Below are positions 24,737 to 33,385 of a stretch of 64,000 nt of DNA, piece after piece (positions within the stretch are counted from its first letter, which is position 1; every line of letters begins with the position of its first letter). Location: assembly GCF_013185185.1 (NCBI RefSeq), contig NZ_JAAZWE010000003.1, forward strand, positions 620,001 through 684,000, given 5' to 3'. This DNA comes from Saccharibacillus endophyticus (GTDB taxonomy: Bacteria > Bacillota > Bacilli > Paenibacillales > Paenibacillaceae). Below the pieces are notes generated by a model. The model had not been told where the DNA came from. It did no database searches and saw only the letters and a list, made by a program, of their open reading frames with translations. The position numbers and the translations under genes were made by a program.

Positions 24737-25675
24737 ATGACAAAAAAAACAGTCATAATTACAGGAGGCAATGCAGGCTTAGGCTATCAATGCGCTAAGT
24801 ACATTGCAATGAATAAAGAAGAGTATAAAGTGATTTTAGCTTGTCGCAATGAGGAAAAGGCGATCAGTGCTCAAAATAAATTGCGAAACGAAACGGGAAA
24901 TGTGGATATTCATGCACTCGAGCTTGATTTAGCTTCAGCATCATCAATCCGACGTTTCCATGACGCGTTTCAAGACGGTAATTACGGACCTCTATATGCT
25001 TTGGTAGGTAACGCAGGTATTCATCCTTCGGGTTTTGCTTATACGCAAGATGGTTTCGAAGAAACGTTCGGCGTCAATCACTTAGGTCATTATTTGTTAG
25101 CTAACTTGATGCTGAGCGAGATGTCCAATAAAGGGCGTATCGTCTTCGTAGCAAGTGATATGCATGATCCGGCTAAAATTATGCCATTCTCTACACCTGT
25201 ATTTAAAGACGCTAGGGCGCTTGCTTACCCGGATGAAAAAGACAAAACTCAATCTCAGCTCAGATATCCGACATCTAAATTATGCAATATTTTGTGTGCA
25301 TACGAAATGTCCAGTCGGATTACCTCCGAAACGAATATGAACGTTACCGTTAATGCATTTAACCCGGGCTTTATGCCAGATACAAGTTTGTCAGGTGCAT
25401 TAGGTCCAATTGCACGAATCTTCATTCCGCGTCTTGCGAGTGTTTTTGCAGCGTTATTAGGAAAAGGAAGCAATGCCGAAAAATCCGGTAAGATTTTGGC
25501 TTCTTTAATTACGGATCCAAGATATGAAAAAGCAAACGGAACCTATAATGATCGTGGAAAATCGGTTAAATCTTCCGAACCTTCCTACAATAAAATCGCG
25601 GCAAGAGATTTATGGACACAAAGTGCAGAGCTTGTAGGTTTAAAACAAAGCGAAACGCCTTTATCGATTAGTTAG
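24737..25675 (+). CDS. Short-chain dehydrogenase/reductase (protochlorophyllide reductase-like)
   Basis: A 312-residue classical-fold SDR of the longer WW-oxidoreductase/POR-like type. Cofactor motif GGNAGLG (about residues 10-16), the NAG motif in LVGNAGIHPSG, the catalytic serine region FVASDMHDP and the Tyr-x3-Lys pair in YPTSKLCN are all present. It probably acts on a small carbonyl or quinone with NADPH. The substrate is unknown; it is not a chlorophyll gene in this setting. AAGGAGG precedes ATG 24737. It ends the two-gene reductase unit. Confidence 0.9.
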   Translation: MTKKTVIITGGNAGLGYQCAKYIAMNKEEYKVILACRNEEKAISAQNKLRNETGNVDIHALELDLASASSIRRFHDAFQDGNYGPLYALVGNAGIHPSGFAYTQDGFEETFGVNHLGHYLLANLMLSEMSNKGRIVFVASDMHDPAKIMPFSTPVFKDARALAYPDEKDKTQSQLRYPTSKLCNILCAYEMSSRITSETNMNVTVNAFNPGFMPDTSLSGALGPIARIFIPRLASVFAALLGKGSNAEKSGKILASLITDPRYEKANGTYNDRGKSVKSSEPSYNKIAARDLWTQSAELVGLKQSETPLSIS

Positions 25676-25687
25676 GACTTAGCGTTG

Positions 25688-25736
25688 TTGACAATACGTA
25701 TTTAATACGATTACATTGTTAACTATATAGTTGGTC
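25688..25736 (+). promoter_or_regulatory. Promoter and operator of the TetR gene (autoregulation)
   Basis: TTGACA (25688-25693), 18-bp spacer, TACATT (25712-25717), then AACTATATAGTTGGTC (25721-25736), a degenerate form of the island operator with a perfect AACTATATAGTT core. Confidence 0.65.
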
Positions 25737-25768
25737 AACCAATCGTACGATGTCAAGGAGGAAAGGTT

Positions 25769-26416
25769 TTGCCTAAAAAAGCGAAAGACATTCAAGAACG
25801 GGATGCGAAAGCTAGTCAACAAAAAATTCTTGTTGCTGCCGAAGTTGTTTTTGCCGAAAAAGGATTCGATGGTGCAAGAGTAGACGAGATCGCTAAAATT
25901 GCACAAATTAATAAAGCAATGATTTATTACTATTTTCAAAGTAAAGAGCAATTGCTTCGCGCTCTAATTGACAAACATTTCAATGAAATGGCTGAAGAGA
26001 AAAAAAGCTTGATTGATTCTTTTTCTGAAGGAGTCCCCATTCCGTCAGAGAAAATAAGCGATCATATGATGGAGATGTTTGCCAAGCGAAGTTCTTTTTT
26101 ACGAATCATTACGATTGAAGCTTTAAAAAATAATGATTTTACAACAGATCTTTTCCAAATTATCGATTATGCTGTTCCCCATTTGAATTCGCTCACCGAA
26201 AAAGCAGGTATGAGCCCGGAAGAAGTAACTCGTTTGAAAACAAATATTTTTTATTTCGGATTTGCTCCGATTCTTATGTATTTTACAGTGGGAGGACAAT
26301 GGACTGAGTATTCGGACATGGATCAGAAAACCTTTAGACAGTCTTTTATAAACGATTATCAAAATTCTTATATACGTTCTATCAAAGAAATGCTTATACC
26401 TGATGAACCCAAGTAG
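25769..26416 (+). CDS. TetR-family transcriptional repressor
   Basis: A 215-residue regulator. The N-terminal three-helix DNA-binding domain reads KILVAAEVVFAEKGFDGARV, DEIAKIAQINKAMIYYYF and KEQLLRALI, canonical for TetR. The C-terminal domain is helical and divergent, resembling the TetR_C groups linked to drug or aldehyde response. The start is TTG 25769, seven bases after AAGGAGG. Palindromes close to AACTAACTGGTTAGTT stand before this gene, the pump downstream and three other promoters in the island; they are its likely targets. A GAAGCGA/TCGCTTC hairpin (26461-26477) follows the gene. Confidence 0.93.
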   Translation: MPKKAKDIQERDAKASQQKILVAAEVVFAEKGFDGARVDEIAKIAQINKAMIYYYFQSKEQLLRALIDKHFNEMAEEKKSLIDSFSEGVPIPSEKISDHMMEMFAKRSSFLRIITIEALKNNDFTTDLFQIIDYAVPHLNSLTEKAGMSPEEVTRLKTNIFYFGFAPILMYFTVGGQWTEYSDMDQKTFRQSFINDYQNSYIRSIKEMLIPDEPK

Positions 26417-26489
26417 TATTGATTCTTCTTATTGAAATAGCAGAGATAAGTTTGAAAGGCGAAGCGAAAGCTCGCTTCTACAATAAAAT

Positions 26490-26505
26490 AACTAACTGGT
26501 TAGTT
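26490..26505 (+). promoter_or_regulatory. Perfect TetR-type operator before the pump
   Basis: AACTAACTGGTTAGTT has perfect 7-bp arms with a 2-bp centre, 17 bases before the pump start. It is the best copy in the island and defines the consensus. Confidence 0.8.
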
Positions 26506-26521
26506 GAAAAGAGGGCGGAAA

Positions 26522-28015
26522 ATGAGTAACACAAATTCGGCGGTACCTGTAAAACCCACAGAAAATGTATCAATTAAATCTTTATTGGGCCCTTTGATGG
26601 CCGTTATTTTGGGAATGATTATGGTCATTCTTGATACCACCGCAGTCAATGTAGCTTTACCAGGTTTGGTTAGCTACTTCGATACCGATTTATCGACGAT
26701 GCAGTGGACGATTACCGGTTATACGCTTGCTTTGTCGGCCGTGATCCCTTTGGCAGGTTGGATGACTGATCGTTTTGGAGCGAAACGCGTCTTTTTAATT
26801 TGTATCGGATTGTTTACGATTGGCTCGGCTCTTTGTTCTTTTGCGGCTTCTCCAGAACAATTAGTTATTTTCCGCGTTATTCAAGGTATAGGCGGAGGGA
26901 TGGTTGCTCCGATCGGATTTGCTACAATCTTCAAGCTTGCTCCTGAAGGGAATAGAGGAGCTGTGATGGGGATGCTCGGCGTACCTATGCTTTTAGCTCC
27001 TGCTATCGGTCCGGTATTATCGGGGTGGCTCGTTGAATATGCAAGCTGGCATTGGATTTTCTTGATCAACCTCCCGATCGGAATTATTGCAATTCTGGTA
27101 GGAATCCGTCATTTGCCGAACTTTGAGCGTAAAGCTGTACCTTCGCTCGATTATCTCGGCATGATTCTCGCACCTATTGCTTTTGCTATGTTGGCTTATG
27201 GTGTCGGGGAAGGCGCGCACGACTGGAGCTCGACCCGAACGATTACAGGATTGACTGTCGGCGGCATTGCACTGATTTTGTTTATCATTGTTGAGCTTAG
27301 ACAAAAAGAACCGCTGTTGGAACTTAGGGTATTTCGTTCCTCCGATTTTACGCGAGGCATTTTGATTGCCTGGATCTCACAAATCGCTTTGTTCGGCGTC
27401 ATGGTTCTTATTCCTTTGTTTTATCAAAGTGTAAAAGGTTATAGTCCTCTTACGACCGGTTTGGTTATGCTGCCGCAGGCGCTTGCTACCGCTGTAATGA
27501 TGCCGATCGGCGGCAGGTTATATGATCGCGTAGGCGCCAGACCATTGGCGGTAACAGGGCTTGGGTTGATTACTGCTGCACTTACTCTTCTTTCGCGTAT
27601 TACGCCAGATACCCAGCTGGTATATATCATTTTAAGCTTGGTAATGGTCGGAGCGGGAATGGGACTTTCGATGATGTCTGTCAATACGCATGTGCTTCAA
27701 TCTGCTCCTAAAAAACTTGTCAGTCGGGTGACTCCATTGACAACGGCCGCTCAGCAAGTCATGGTATCTTTTGCTGTAGCAGGTTTGACTGGATATTTGA
27801 CTTCACGCTTAACGGGACACATGACAGAATCTGGAGGTGCCGATCAAATCGGTGCCGCTGTAGCGGCATATGGCGATACATTCTTGCTTACAGCCGGGAT
27901 TGCTTGCGTAGGCGCTCTATTGGGTCTTATCCTTCGCAAGCCCAAGCTACAACCCGGAGACGTTGAAGATCATAACTCCGGTTCGGATGAGGCTAACATG
28001 ATGATAGGACATTAA
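26522..28015 (+). CDS. MFS multidrug transporter, EmrB/QacA (DHA2) family
   Basis: A 497-residue transporter with about 14 membrane segments. TM1 carries the DHA2 pattern MVILDTTAVNVALPGLV and motif A is seen as GWMTDRFGAKRV. The tail is short and acidic. ATG 26522 is preferred, after GAGGGCGG; TTG 26504 is possible but lies inside the operator. It is encoded just downstream of the TetR gene with its own operator, the typical repressor-pump pair. It is a different, more AT-rich gene than the pump at 6414. It may export the compound that the neighbouring reductases act on. Confidence 0.93.
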   Translation: MSNTNSAVPVKPTENVSIKSLLGPLMAVILGMIMVILDTTAVNVALPGLVSYFDTDLSTMQWTITGYTLALSAVIPLAGWMTDRFGAKRVFLICIGLFTIGSALCSFAASPEQLVIFRVIQGIGGGMVAPIGFATIFKLAPEGNRGAVMGMLGVPMLLAPAIGPVLSGWLVEYASWHWIFLINLPIGIIAILVGIRHLPNFERKAVPSLDYLGMILAPIAFAMLAYGVGEGAHDWSSTRTITGLTVGGIALILFIIVELRQKEPLLELRVFRSSDFTRGILIAWISQIALFGVMVLIPLFYQSVKGYSPLTTGLVMLPQALATAVMMPIGGRLYDRVGARPLAVTGLGLITAALTLLSRITPDTQLVYIILSLVMVGAGMGLSMMSVNTHVLQSAPKKLVSRVTPLTTAAQQVMVSFAVAGLTGYLTSRLTGHMTESGGADQIGAAVAAYGDTFLLTAGIACVGALLGLILRKPKLQPGDVEDHNSGSDEANMMIGH

Positions 28016-28088
28016 AATCAGCGACAAACACAAGCTTCATTTTACAATCCGTCACTACAAAAAATATGATAAAAAACTATAAACAAGT

Positions 28089-28131
28089 AAGCATCTCAGA
28101 GATAGAATTTTGTGTACTGAGATGCTTTTTG
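28089..28131. terminator. Terminator after the pump
   Basis: AAGCATCTCAG pairs with CTGAGATGCTT and five T follow. Confidence 0.85.
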
Positions 28132-28161
28132 TTTAAAAGTTTCTGGAAAGTGAGATGAACG

Positions 28162-28872
28162 ATGAAAAGAGGTAAAAAAATGCTTTTGTATATTTTATCA
28201 GTGTTTGCAATAGTTATTTTATGTGTTTTGTTCTATTACAACAGAGCGTTTCCGGAAGCTTCACAAATTGCTGAAAGTATGCAAAAAATTGAAAATGACT
28301 ATTATTTCAAGGGAAGTACTGAAGTGGGTTTTATTATCTTTTCAGGTGCAAAAGTAGATGAGAAAGCTTATTCCTATATAGCTAAATTGTTATATGAAGA
28401 AGGTCATACTGTGGTTATACCGAAAGTTTTGTTCCACATGAGCGCGACAGGTACAAATCGTGGATTAGAGATTATAGAAGAAAATCCTCAAATAAAAAAA
28501 TGGTTTTTGATAGGACATTCATTAGGCGGATTACCTATTAGTCGTATTGCTGCACAACAGCCCGACAAGCTACAGGGGATCGCATTTTTAGCATCATACA
28601 TGATTACGGATTTGTCTAAGATTGATGTGTCCGCTATTCGTATAACAGCTAACAACGATAAGATTATGAATTCGAAAAGGATGGAAGAACATTTAGATTA
28701 TTTGCCCGAAAACTCGCTCAGTATTGAAATAGACGGTAATCATAAAGGCTTCGGCGCATATGATTCTTTAAGCCGAGATGGAGAAACAAGATCATCTTGG
28801 AAACAACAACAGGAAGAGTCCGTACGTCTGATTTTAGATTTTTTTGATAACCAAATAAATAAAGACTTATAA
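28162..28872 (+). CDS. Membrane-anchored alpha/beta hydrolase
   Basis: A 236-residue protein. One N-terminal membrane segment (about residues 8-25) is followed by an outer alpha/beta-hydrolase domain. The nucleophile elbow is GHSLGG, a candidate acid lies in TANNDKIM and the catalytic His in IDGNHKGFGAY. This matches the PF12695 group, of which some are carboxylesterases. The gene is very AT-rich, even against the rest of the island. ATG 28162 is used; ATG 28180, which follows AGAGGT, is an equally good start and removes six residues. It precedes the DUF2156 pseudogene by 13 bases, suggesting a former two-gene unit. Confidence 0.85.
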   Translation: MKRGKKMLLYILSVFAIVILCVLFYYNRAFPEASQIAESMQKIENDYYFKGSTEVGFIIFSGAKVDEKAYSYIAKLLYEEGHTVVIPKVLFHMSATGTNRGLEIIEENPQIKKWFLIGHSLGGLPISRIAAQQPDKLQGIAFLASYMITDLSKIDVSAIRITANNDKIMNSKRMEEHLDYLPENSLSIEIDGNHKGFGAYDSLSRDGETRSSWKQQQEESVRLILDFFDNQINKDL

Positions 28873-28885
28873 AGGAGATTAAATA

Positions 28886-29759
28886 ATGAGTATTCTACAA
28901 AGCACAGAAAAAATGGATCTTGCTTACTCGGTACTCAAGCAATATAGCTTAGACTCGCAACACTACTTATCTTTTAAAAAAGAAAGTACATTTTTCTTTG
29001 GCGAACGAGTGCGCGGCATGATCTCTTATGAACTCGCAGGCAAAAAAGTGATGAGTATCGGAGATCCCGTTTGTAAATCTGAAGATTTAGAAAATTTCAC
29101 AATCGAGTATCTCAATTTCTGTGAAAGAATGGGCTGGAAACCTGTCTTTAATTCGGTTAGCATTCATATGATCAAAATTCTGAAAAAGCATAAATTTTCT
29201 GTACTTAAATATGGGGAAGAGGCAATACTGAATCTTTCAGAGTATACATTGGATGGAGCCTCAAAATCTTCATTGCGTCGCAACGTATCAAAAGTTGACA
29301 AGAGAGGTGTTTGGTTAAAAGAGTATTGTCCCCAAGTCGAGCGAGATCATGCATCGTAAACTGAATGCTATGACAGGCGTTATGGAACATGCTATTATAT
29401 CGGCAGCAATGAAACTAAAAGAAGACAATGTGAATAAATTGAGTTTGGGAATCGCACCCTTGGCTGGTATTGAGGTTACTGAAAAGGATCTTAGTAAAGC
29501 GGAGAAGTTAATGAATGCTGTTTTTCATAATATGAGTTTTGGATATAACTTCAAAAATTTATATAGATTCAAGAAAAAATTTGATCCGACTGCATGGACA
29601 CCGAGATATTTAATTTACGATAGCGATATATCTTTGATGGAGTTAGCGATATCTATTGCTCATACGAAAAGAGGAGCAACTGATCTTACTCTGTATGCCA
29701 AGTATAAATTGTTTTTTATAAAGTACTCACTTGGTTTTTATGAAATTAGAAACAACTAA
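28886..29759 (+). pseudogene. DUF2156 (MprF C-terminal-like) gene with internal deletion and frameshift
   Basis: The first frame (28886-29359) gives the N-terminal half of a DUF2156 aminoacyltransferase-like domain: FFFGERVRGMISYELAGKKV, GDPVCKSEDLENF and SSLRRNVSKVDKRGVWL. The second frame (to 29759) gives the C-terminal part: EIMHRKLNAMTGVMEHAI, LSLGIAPLAG and the LYRFKKKFDPTAW motif. The expected middle, some 60-80 residues, is missing at about 29340-29350, and the halves are out of frame. In intact homologues this domain transfers amino acids to phosphatidylglycerol. It is almost certainly not functional. Its ribosome site (AAGGAG) and AT-rich composition are preserved. Confidence 0.8.
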
Positions 29760-29951
29760 AAATATTAAAATAACATAATAAAAATTATTAATTTATTTCT
29801 AACTCTTGAACCTTTCTTGTCACATTCTATTCACGAACCAAATAAATCTCGACAAAAGACTATGAATATGAGTAAGAAGGGTAATGAAGCATGTATCCTT
29901 TTTTTCGATACTTTCGCGAAAGCTATCTCGATAAACAGGAGGCGACTGAGG

Positions 29952-30410
29952 ATGAGACAAGATATTGGAGACCAAAAAGATCTGTATATCGTTCGCGTAT
30001 CCGACGCCCCAAAAGCTGAAGCACCGAGACCGGAAGAACCACCCGGTACGCAGCCAAACGTCGATCCCGATATCATACCACAAGGACCGCCGGGAGTCGA
30101 GCCGAAACAGCCGCCCGAGATCACCCCGAAAGAACCACCAAGTGTAGAGCCAAGGCAGGAGCCAGAGATCGTTCCGGCCGATCCTCCGGGTGTGCAGCCT
30201 GGATCACCGCCGGAGTTTGACCCTGATGACATGCCGGGTGTGCGTCCGAATTGCCCCGAGATTGATCCGAAGGAGCCGCCAGGCGTCCAACCGGGCTCGC
30301 CGCCTGAGATTCAACCGATTGATCCACCGGATGTGAAGCCGATCAGTCCACCGGAAATCCAGCCAGTTAACCCGCCTGATGTGCAACCGGGGCAGCCACG
30401 GGAGTTCTAA
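29952..30410 (+). CDS. Proline-rich tandem-repeat protein, unknown function
   Basis: A 152-residue protein. After about 20 ordinary residues (MRQDIGDQKDLYIVRVSDAP) nearly the whole chain is a degenerate repeat of 10-12 residues of the form PPGVQPGSPPEIQP, with Asp, Glu and Gln as the other common residues. About ten units can be counted to the end. There is no signal peptide and no Cys except one in NCPEID. ATG 29952 follows AGGAGG by nine bases; an in-frame start at 29817 has no ribosome site. The repeat suggests an extended, stiff acidic polymer. GC content returns to the chromosomal level here. Confidence 0.68.
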   Translation: MRQDIGDQKDLYIVRVSDAPKAEAPRPEEPPGTQPNVDPDIIPQGPPGVEPKQPPEITPKEPPSVEPRQEPEIVPADPPGVQPGSPPEFDPDDMPGVRPNCPEIDPKEPPGVQPGSPPEIQPIDPPDVKPISPPEIQPVNPPDVQPGQPREF

Positions 30411-30434
30411 TCGGCAGCTATAGCGAGTCATGAT

Positions 30435-30472
30435 AAAAGCCTCTTCGCCAAATGCTGGCGAAGAGGCTTTTT
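30435..30472. terminator. Terminator after the repeat protein
   Basis: AAAAGCCTCTTCGCCA pairs with TGGCGAAGAGGCTTTTT around a five-base loop. Confidence 0.92.
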
Positions 30473-30513
30473 GAGCAGCTCAGTGGTCTTTTAGGGAAGC
30501 AGATGGGGATTCA

Positions 30514-30989
30514 TTAGGAATTCGACAGCTCTAAGGTCATTTCGAGTTCCGGATAATATTCTTTGACTCGTTCGCCTTGCTGGTTGACCAATTCATAATA
30601 CATTTTTGTGATTTTGTTTGCTTCTTCTGTTGGTGCAAGTCCTGTGCTATCTACGCTAAGACGGCTCGTAACCGGAGTTATTTCAAGGCTGCGGACTGTA
30701 TACTCGAATCCGTTGCTTGCCTGGCTTTGATTCGGTGCAGCCACGAAGAGAACGAGGCTCTTTTTTCATAGCTTCCAAGTCCCTTGTACGCCTTAATGAA
30801 CACTTCTTGGGCAGCATCTTCAGCTTCGGTCTGATCACGGAGCAGTAAGCGGCAGTATACATAAATTTGTTTTTCATAGGTCTGGACGATCGTCTCATAA
30901 CATTCGCGTCGTCCGGCCAACACCTGGGCAATGACCGTCTCGATCTGGGCTTGCTGATCGGAATCGGTTTCGATCTGTGTCGACTTCAA
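30514..30989 (-). pseudogene. Remnant of an ECF sigma factor fused out of frame to a DUF4179-type anti-sigma tail
   Basis: The minus strand starts at TTG 30989 after GGAGAGG and encodes region 2 of an ECF sigma factor (CYETIVQTYEKQIYVYCRLL, AEDAAQEVFIKAYKGL, then SFSSWLHRIK). The match stops there at about 30718. From there a second frame continues as ASNGFEYTVRSLEITPVTSR and TKMYYELVNQQGERVKEYYP to 30514, which resembles the C-terminal end of DUF4179/anti-sigma proteins normally encoded just downstream of such sigma genes. Sigma region 4 and the anti-sigma N-terminus and membrane segment are gone. This is best explained by one large deletion across the pair. Not functional as a sigma factor. 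Confidence 0.75.
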
Positions 30990-31171
30990 GTTATCCTCTC
31001 CTTTCTGTGTCCTTATCTATGTAACGATCCGAACTCGTGCAAGTGTGACATCTGAATTTCTAATGTCTGTTGCATGGTGTGAGGAAGGTAACGGCTTCAC
31101 TTTTTTATCTTCTATATTATGGGTTTTAAGTTATTAGAAAAAAGGCGGAAGCATGAATTTTACGATTAGCT

Positions 31172-32550
31172 ATGGAAGGGTTGAAGCGAGAAGTGAAAAG
31201 ATGGGGGATTGGATTAGCGATTGTTCAGCTTTTGTCTGTGGGAGCTTGTGATGGAGGGACAGGGCATGAAGAGGTTGGTGCGGCGGAGCAGGTTGGGATT
31301 GTGGAAGAACATGGAGAAGTTGCAGGCGTAGAGAGAAGTTCGCTAACGGCGGAGCAGAAGGTTGCGGATGTTGAGTATTTGTATCACTTGATGAAGGAGA
31401 ATTATCCCTATATCAAGGTGAGTGAGCGAATGACGGGGTTAGATTGGCTTTCGATGCAGGATTATTATGAGCAACGAGCGGCTACTTCGGAGGATGATCA
31501 GGCATTTTTGGAGATGTTACAAAAGCTGCTGGGGACTTGGGGAATGGACATACCGCGATGGTACAAAAAGAAGAATATGCGTCGATGTTGGGATTGTTTC
31601 TAAAGTTTCAGGAGGAATACGGGACTCACGGGCCTTGGGTGGAGCAACTGAGTCAGCCGCAGACTGTGCAGCGTTATCAGGGAGTGCCGACAGCGTCTGA
31701 AGCGGAAATGAAAAAGTCTGAAGAACCAGCGGATGCAGAAACTTCGGAGAAGTATCGTAGGGCTGCGGAACTGCTGGGCAGACAGCTTCGAGCGAGAAGT
31801 CCACTGAAGCTGGAGACGTTGGAGGATGGACGTGTAGCCTATCTCAAAATCCCAGGTTTGCAAAACGAACGGAAAGAGTCGGATCTCCAGCAAATTATCC
31901 CGTTTCTTGAGGAGCAGAAGGATGCGGATGCTCTTATTTTTGATATCCGTGGAAACGGAGGCGGTGACAGCGACTATTGGTTCCAAATCGTGCAGCGCCT
32001 TACGGATCAACCTCGCTCATGGACGACGTATCAGTTGTTTCAGGGCGGGGCGTTCGCAAAGCCTTTTATCGAAACCAAAATGGGCATCGACTATACGCAG
32101 CTCATACCGATCGAGACGTTGAAAGGTGAAAATCTACCGAATCTCCCTCCTGAAACCTTCACCGATTTTGACCGTTATGCCAAAGACCAAATGCAAATTA
32201 TGCCGTATCAGCCGATTGATTTTGACGGGCGGATTTATTTGTTGGTGGATGCAGGTGTGTTTTCATCAGCAGAAGCCTGGGCCAATTTTGCGAAGGAAAG
32301 CGGCTGGGCTACCCTGGTTGGCGAACGCACCGGAGGAGATGGGGTTGGGTGGGAAGGAGCTTATGTGGCGCTGCCCAACAGCGGATATGTGTTTCGAATG
32401 GAGCTGATGATGGGCATTGATGCAACGGGAGCGTCCAACTTTGAAGTGCGGACATTGCCGGAGATCGAAGTGGATTACAGCCAACGTTTTACGGAGAATG
32501 GCGATCCTTGCGTGTTGGCTGTACTGGAGGAGGAGAAATTGCATTCATGA
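31172..32550 (+). pseudogene. S41-family (C-terminal processing) peptidase lipoprotein, frameshifted
   Basis: Two frames join at a run of four G (31531-31534). The first gives a lipoprotein signal (VGAC, Cys26), a helical prodomain (KVADVEYLYHLMKENYPYIK) and stops at 31603; the second continues as LGNGHTAMVQKEEYASMLGL to 32550. One extra G would restore KLLGDLGNGHT. The second frame holds the S41 core: IPGLQNERKESDLQQ, FDIRGNGGGDSDYW, the catalytic serine region VFSSAEAWANFAKESGWATL and GERTGGDGVGW. Intact length would be about 459 residues. ATG 31172 has a poor ribosome site. It may be a real mutation or a base-calling error in the G run. Confidence 0.75.
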
Positions 32551-32568
32551 TATAAACGTTCATTTTCC

Positions 32569-32614
32569 ATGCCAAAAACACCGCGTCGCCTTGAGGCTGC
32601 GATGTTTTTGGCAT
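32569..32614. terminator. Bidirectional terminator between convergent genes
   Basis: ATGCCAAAAACA pairs with TGTTTTTGGCAT, with an inner GCC/GGC stem. Confidence 0.85.
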
Positions 32615-32632
32615 ACCGATGCAATTTCGTGT

Positions 32633-33358
32633 TCAATTCTTTTCAATCGGCTTCACATAAAAGGTCTCCCCGCTCTCAATCGCAAGCGCATTGAGCTGGC
32701 CTTCAAACACGGCACCGCCGTCAATACCGATAATGCGGTTACGCCCGTAATAAGGATCATTATTGTCCGGATCGCCATGCAGACTGCGGGTTGGCGTATG
32801 GCCGAAGATGACCTTTTTCACGCCGTTGTAGCCTTTATGAAACTCTTCCCGAATCCAGATCAGATCGGACGGGTCCGCTTCGGCAGCGGTCTTGCCCGGC
32901 GGGATTCCCGCATGAACGCATATAAAGTCATCGGTCTCGTAGTAAGAAGGCAGACTGCGAACGAAGTTCAGATGACGCTTCAGCGTATCGGAATCCAGCT
33001 CCGGCTGCCGAAAAGCTTCGCCTGTCTCGATTCGAAGCTGCCGTTCGGTGAAGCCGTAGCTTTGCAGCGTGACATAACCGCCGTTGCGGACGATCCAGCG
33101 TTTCCAATCGTCCTCGCCACCGCCGTCGATCGCGCGGAGCATCAGGTCTTCATGATTGCCTTTGAGCGCGATCGCGCCTGCGGCATGCAGTTCTATCACG
33201 CGATCCAGCGTTTGCATGGACTTGGGACCGCGGTCGATATAATCGCCAAGCAGCACAAGCTGGTCGATCGCGGGATCGTATGCGCTTTGCTTCAGCAGAC
33301 GATCGAGTAAATCCAATTCACCGTGAATATCGCTGATCGCCAATGTTCGTTTGGGCAT
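32633..33358 (-). CDS. Metallophosphoesterase, PPP-type serine/threonine phosphatase family
   Basis: A 241-residue soluble enzyme of the PPP/PrpE/ApaH-like calcineurin fold. All metal-site motifs are present: SDIHGE (9-14), LLGDYIDRGPKS (about 36-47), LKGNHEDLM, the VHAGIPPGK region and the FGHTP motif. Bacterial members dephosphorylate Ser/Thr or cleave diadenosine tetraphosphate; the exact substrate cannot be read from the sequence. It follows the DUF554 gene by 27 bases on the same strand and is probably co-transcribed. Confidence 0.92.
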   Translation of the reverse strand: MPKRTLAISDIHGELDLLDRLLKQSAYDPAIDQLVLLGDYIDRGPKSMQTLDRVIELHAAGAIALKGNHEDLMLRAIDGGGEDDWKRWIVRNGGYVTLQSYGFTERQLRIETGEAFRQPELDSDTLKRHLNFVRSLPSYYETDDFICVHAGIPPGKTAAEADPSDLIWIREEFHKGYNGVKKVIFGHTPTRSLHGDPDNNDPYYGRNRIIGIDGGAVFEGQLNALAIESGETFYVKPIEKN

Positions 33359-33385
33359 GGGAGAGGCCTCTCTTTCGGGGAAGGA

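Noticed and set aside
32417..33310. A 297-codon plus-strand open frame opposite the phosphatase
   Set aside because: Crosses the terminator at 32569 and mirrors a well-supported phosphatase gene.
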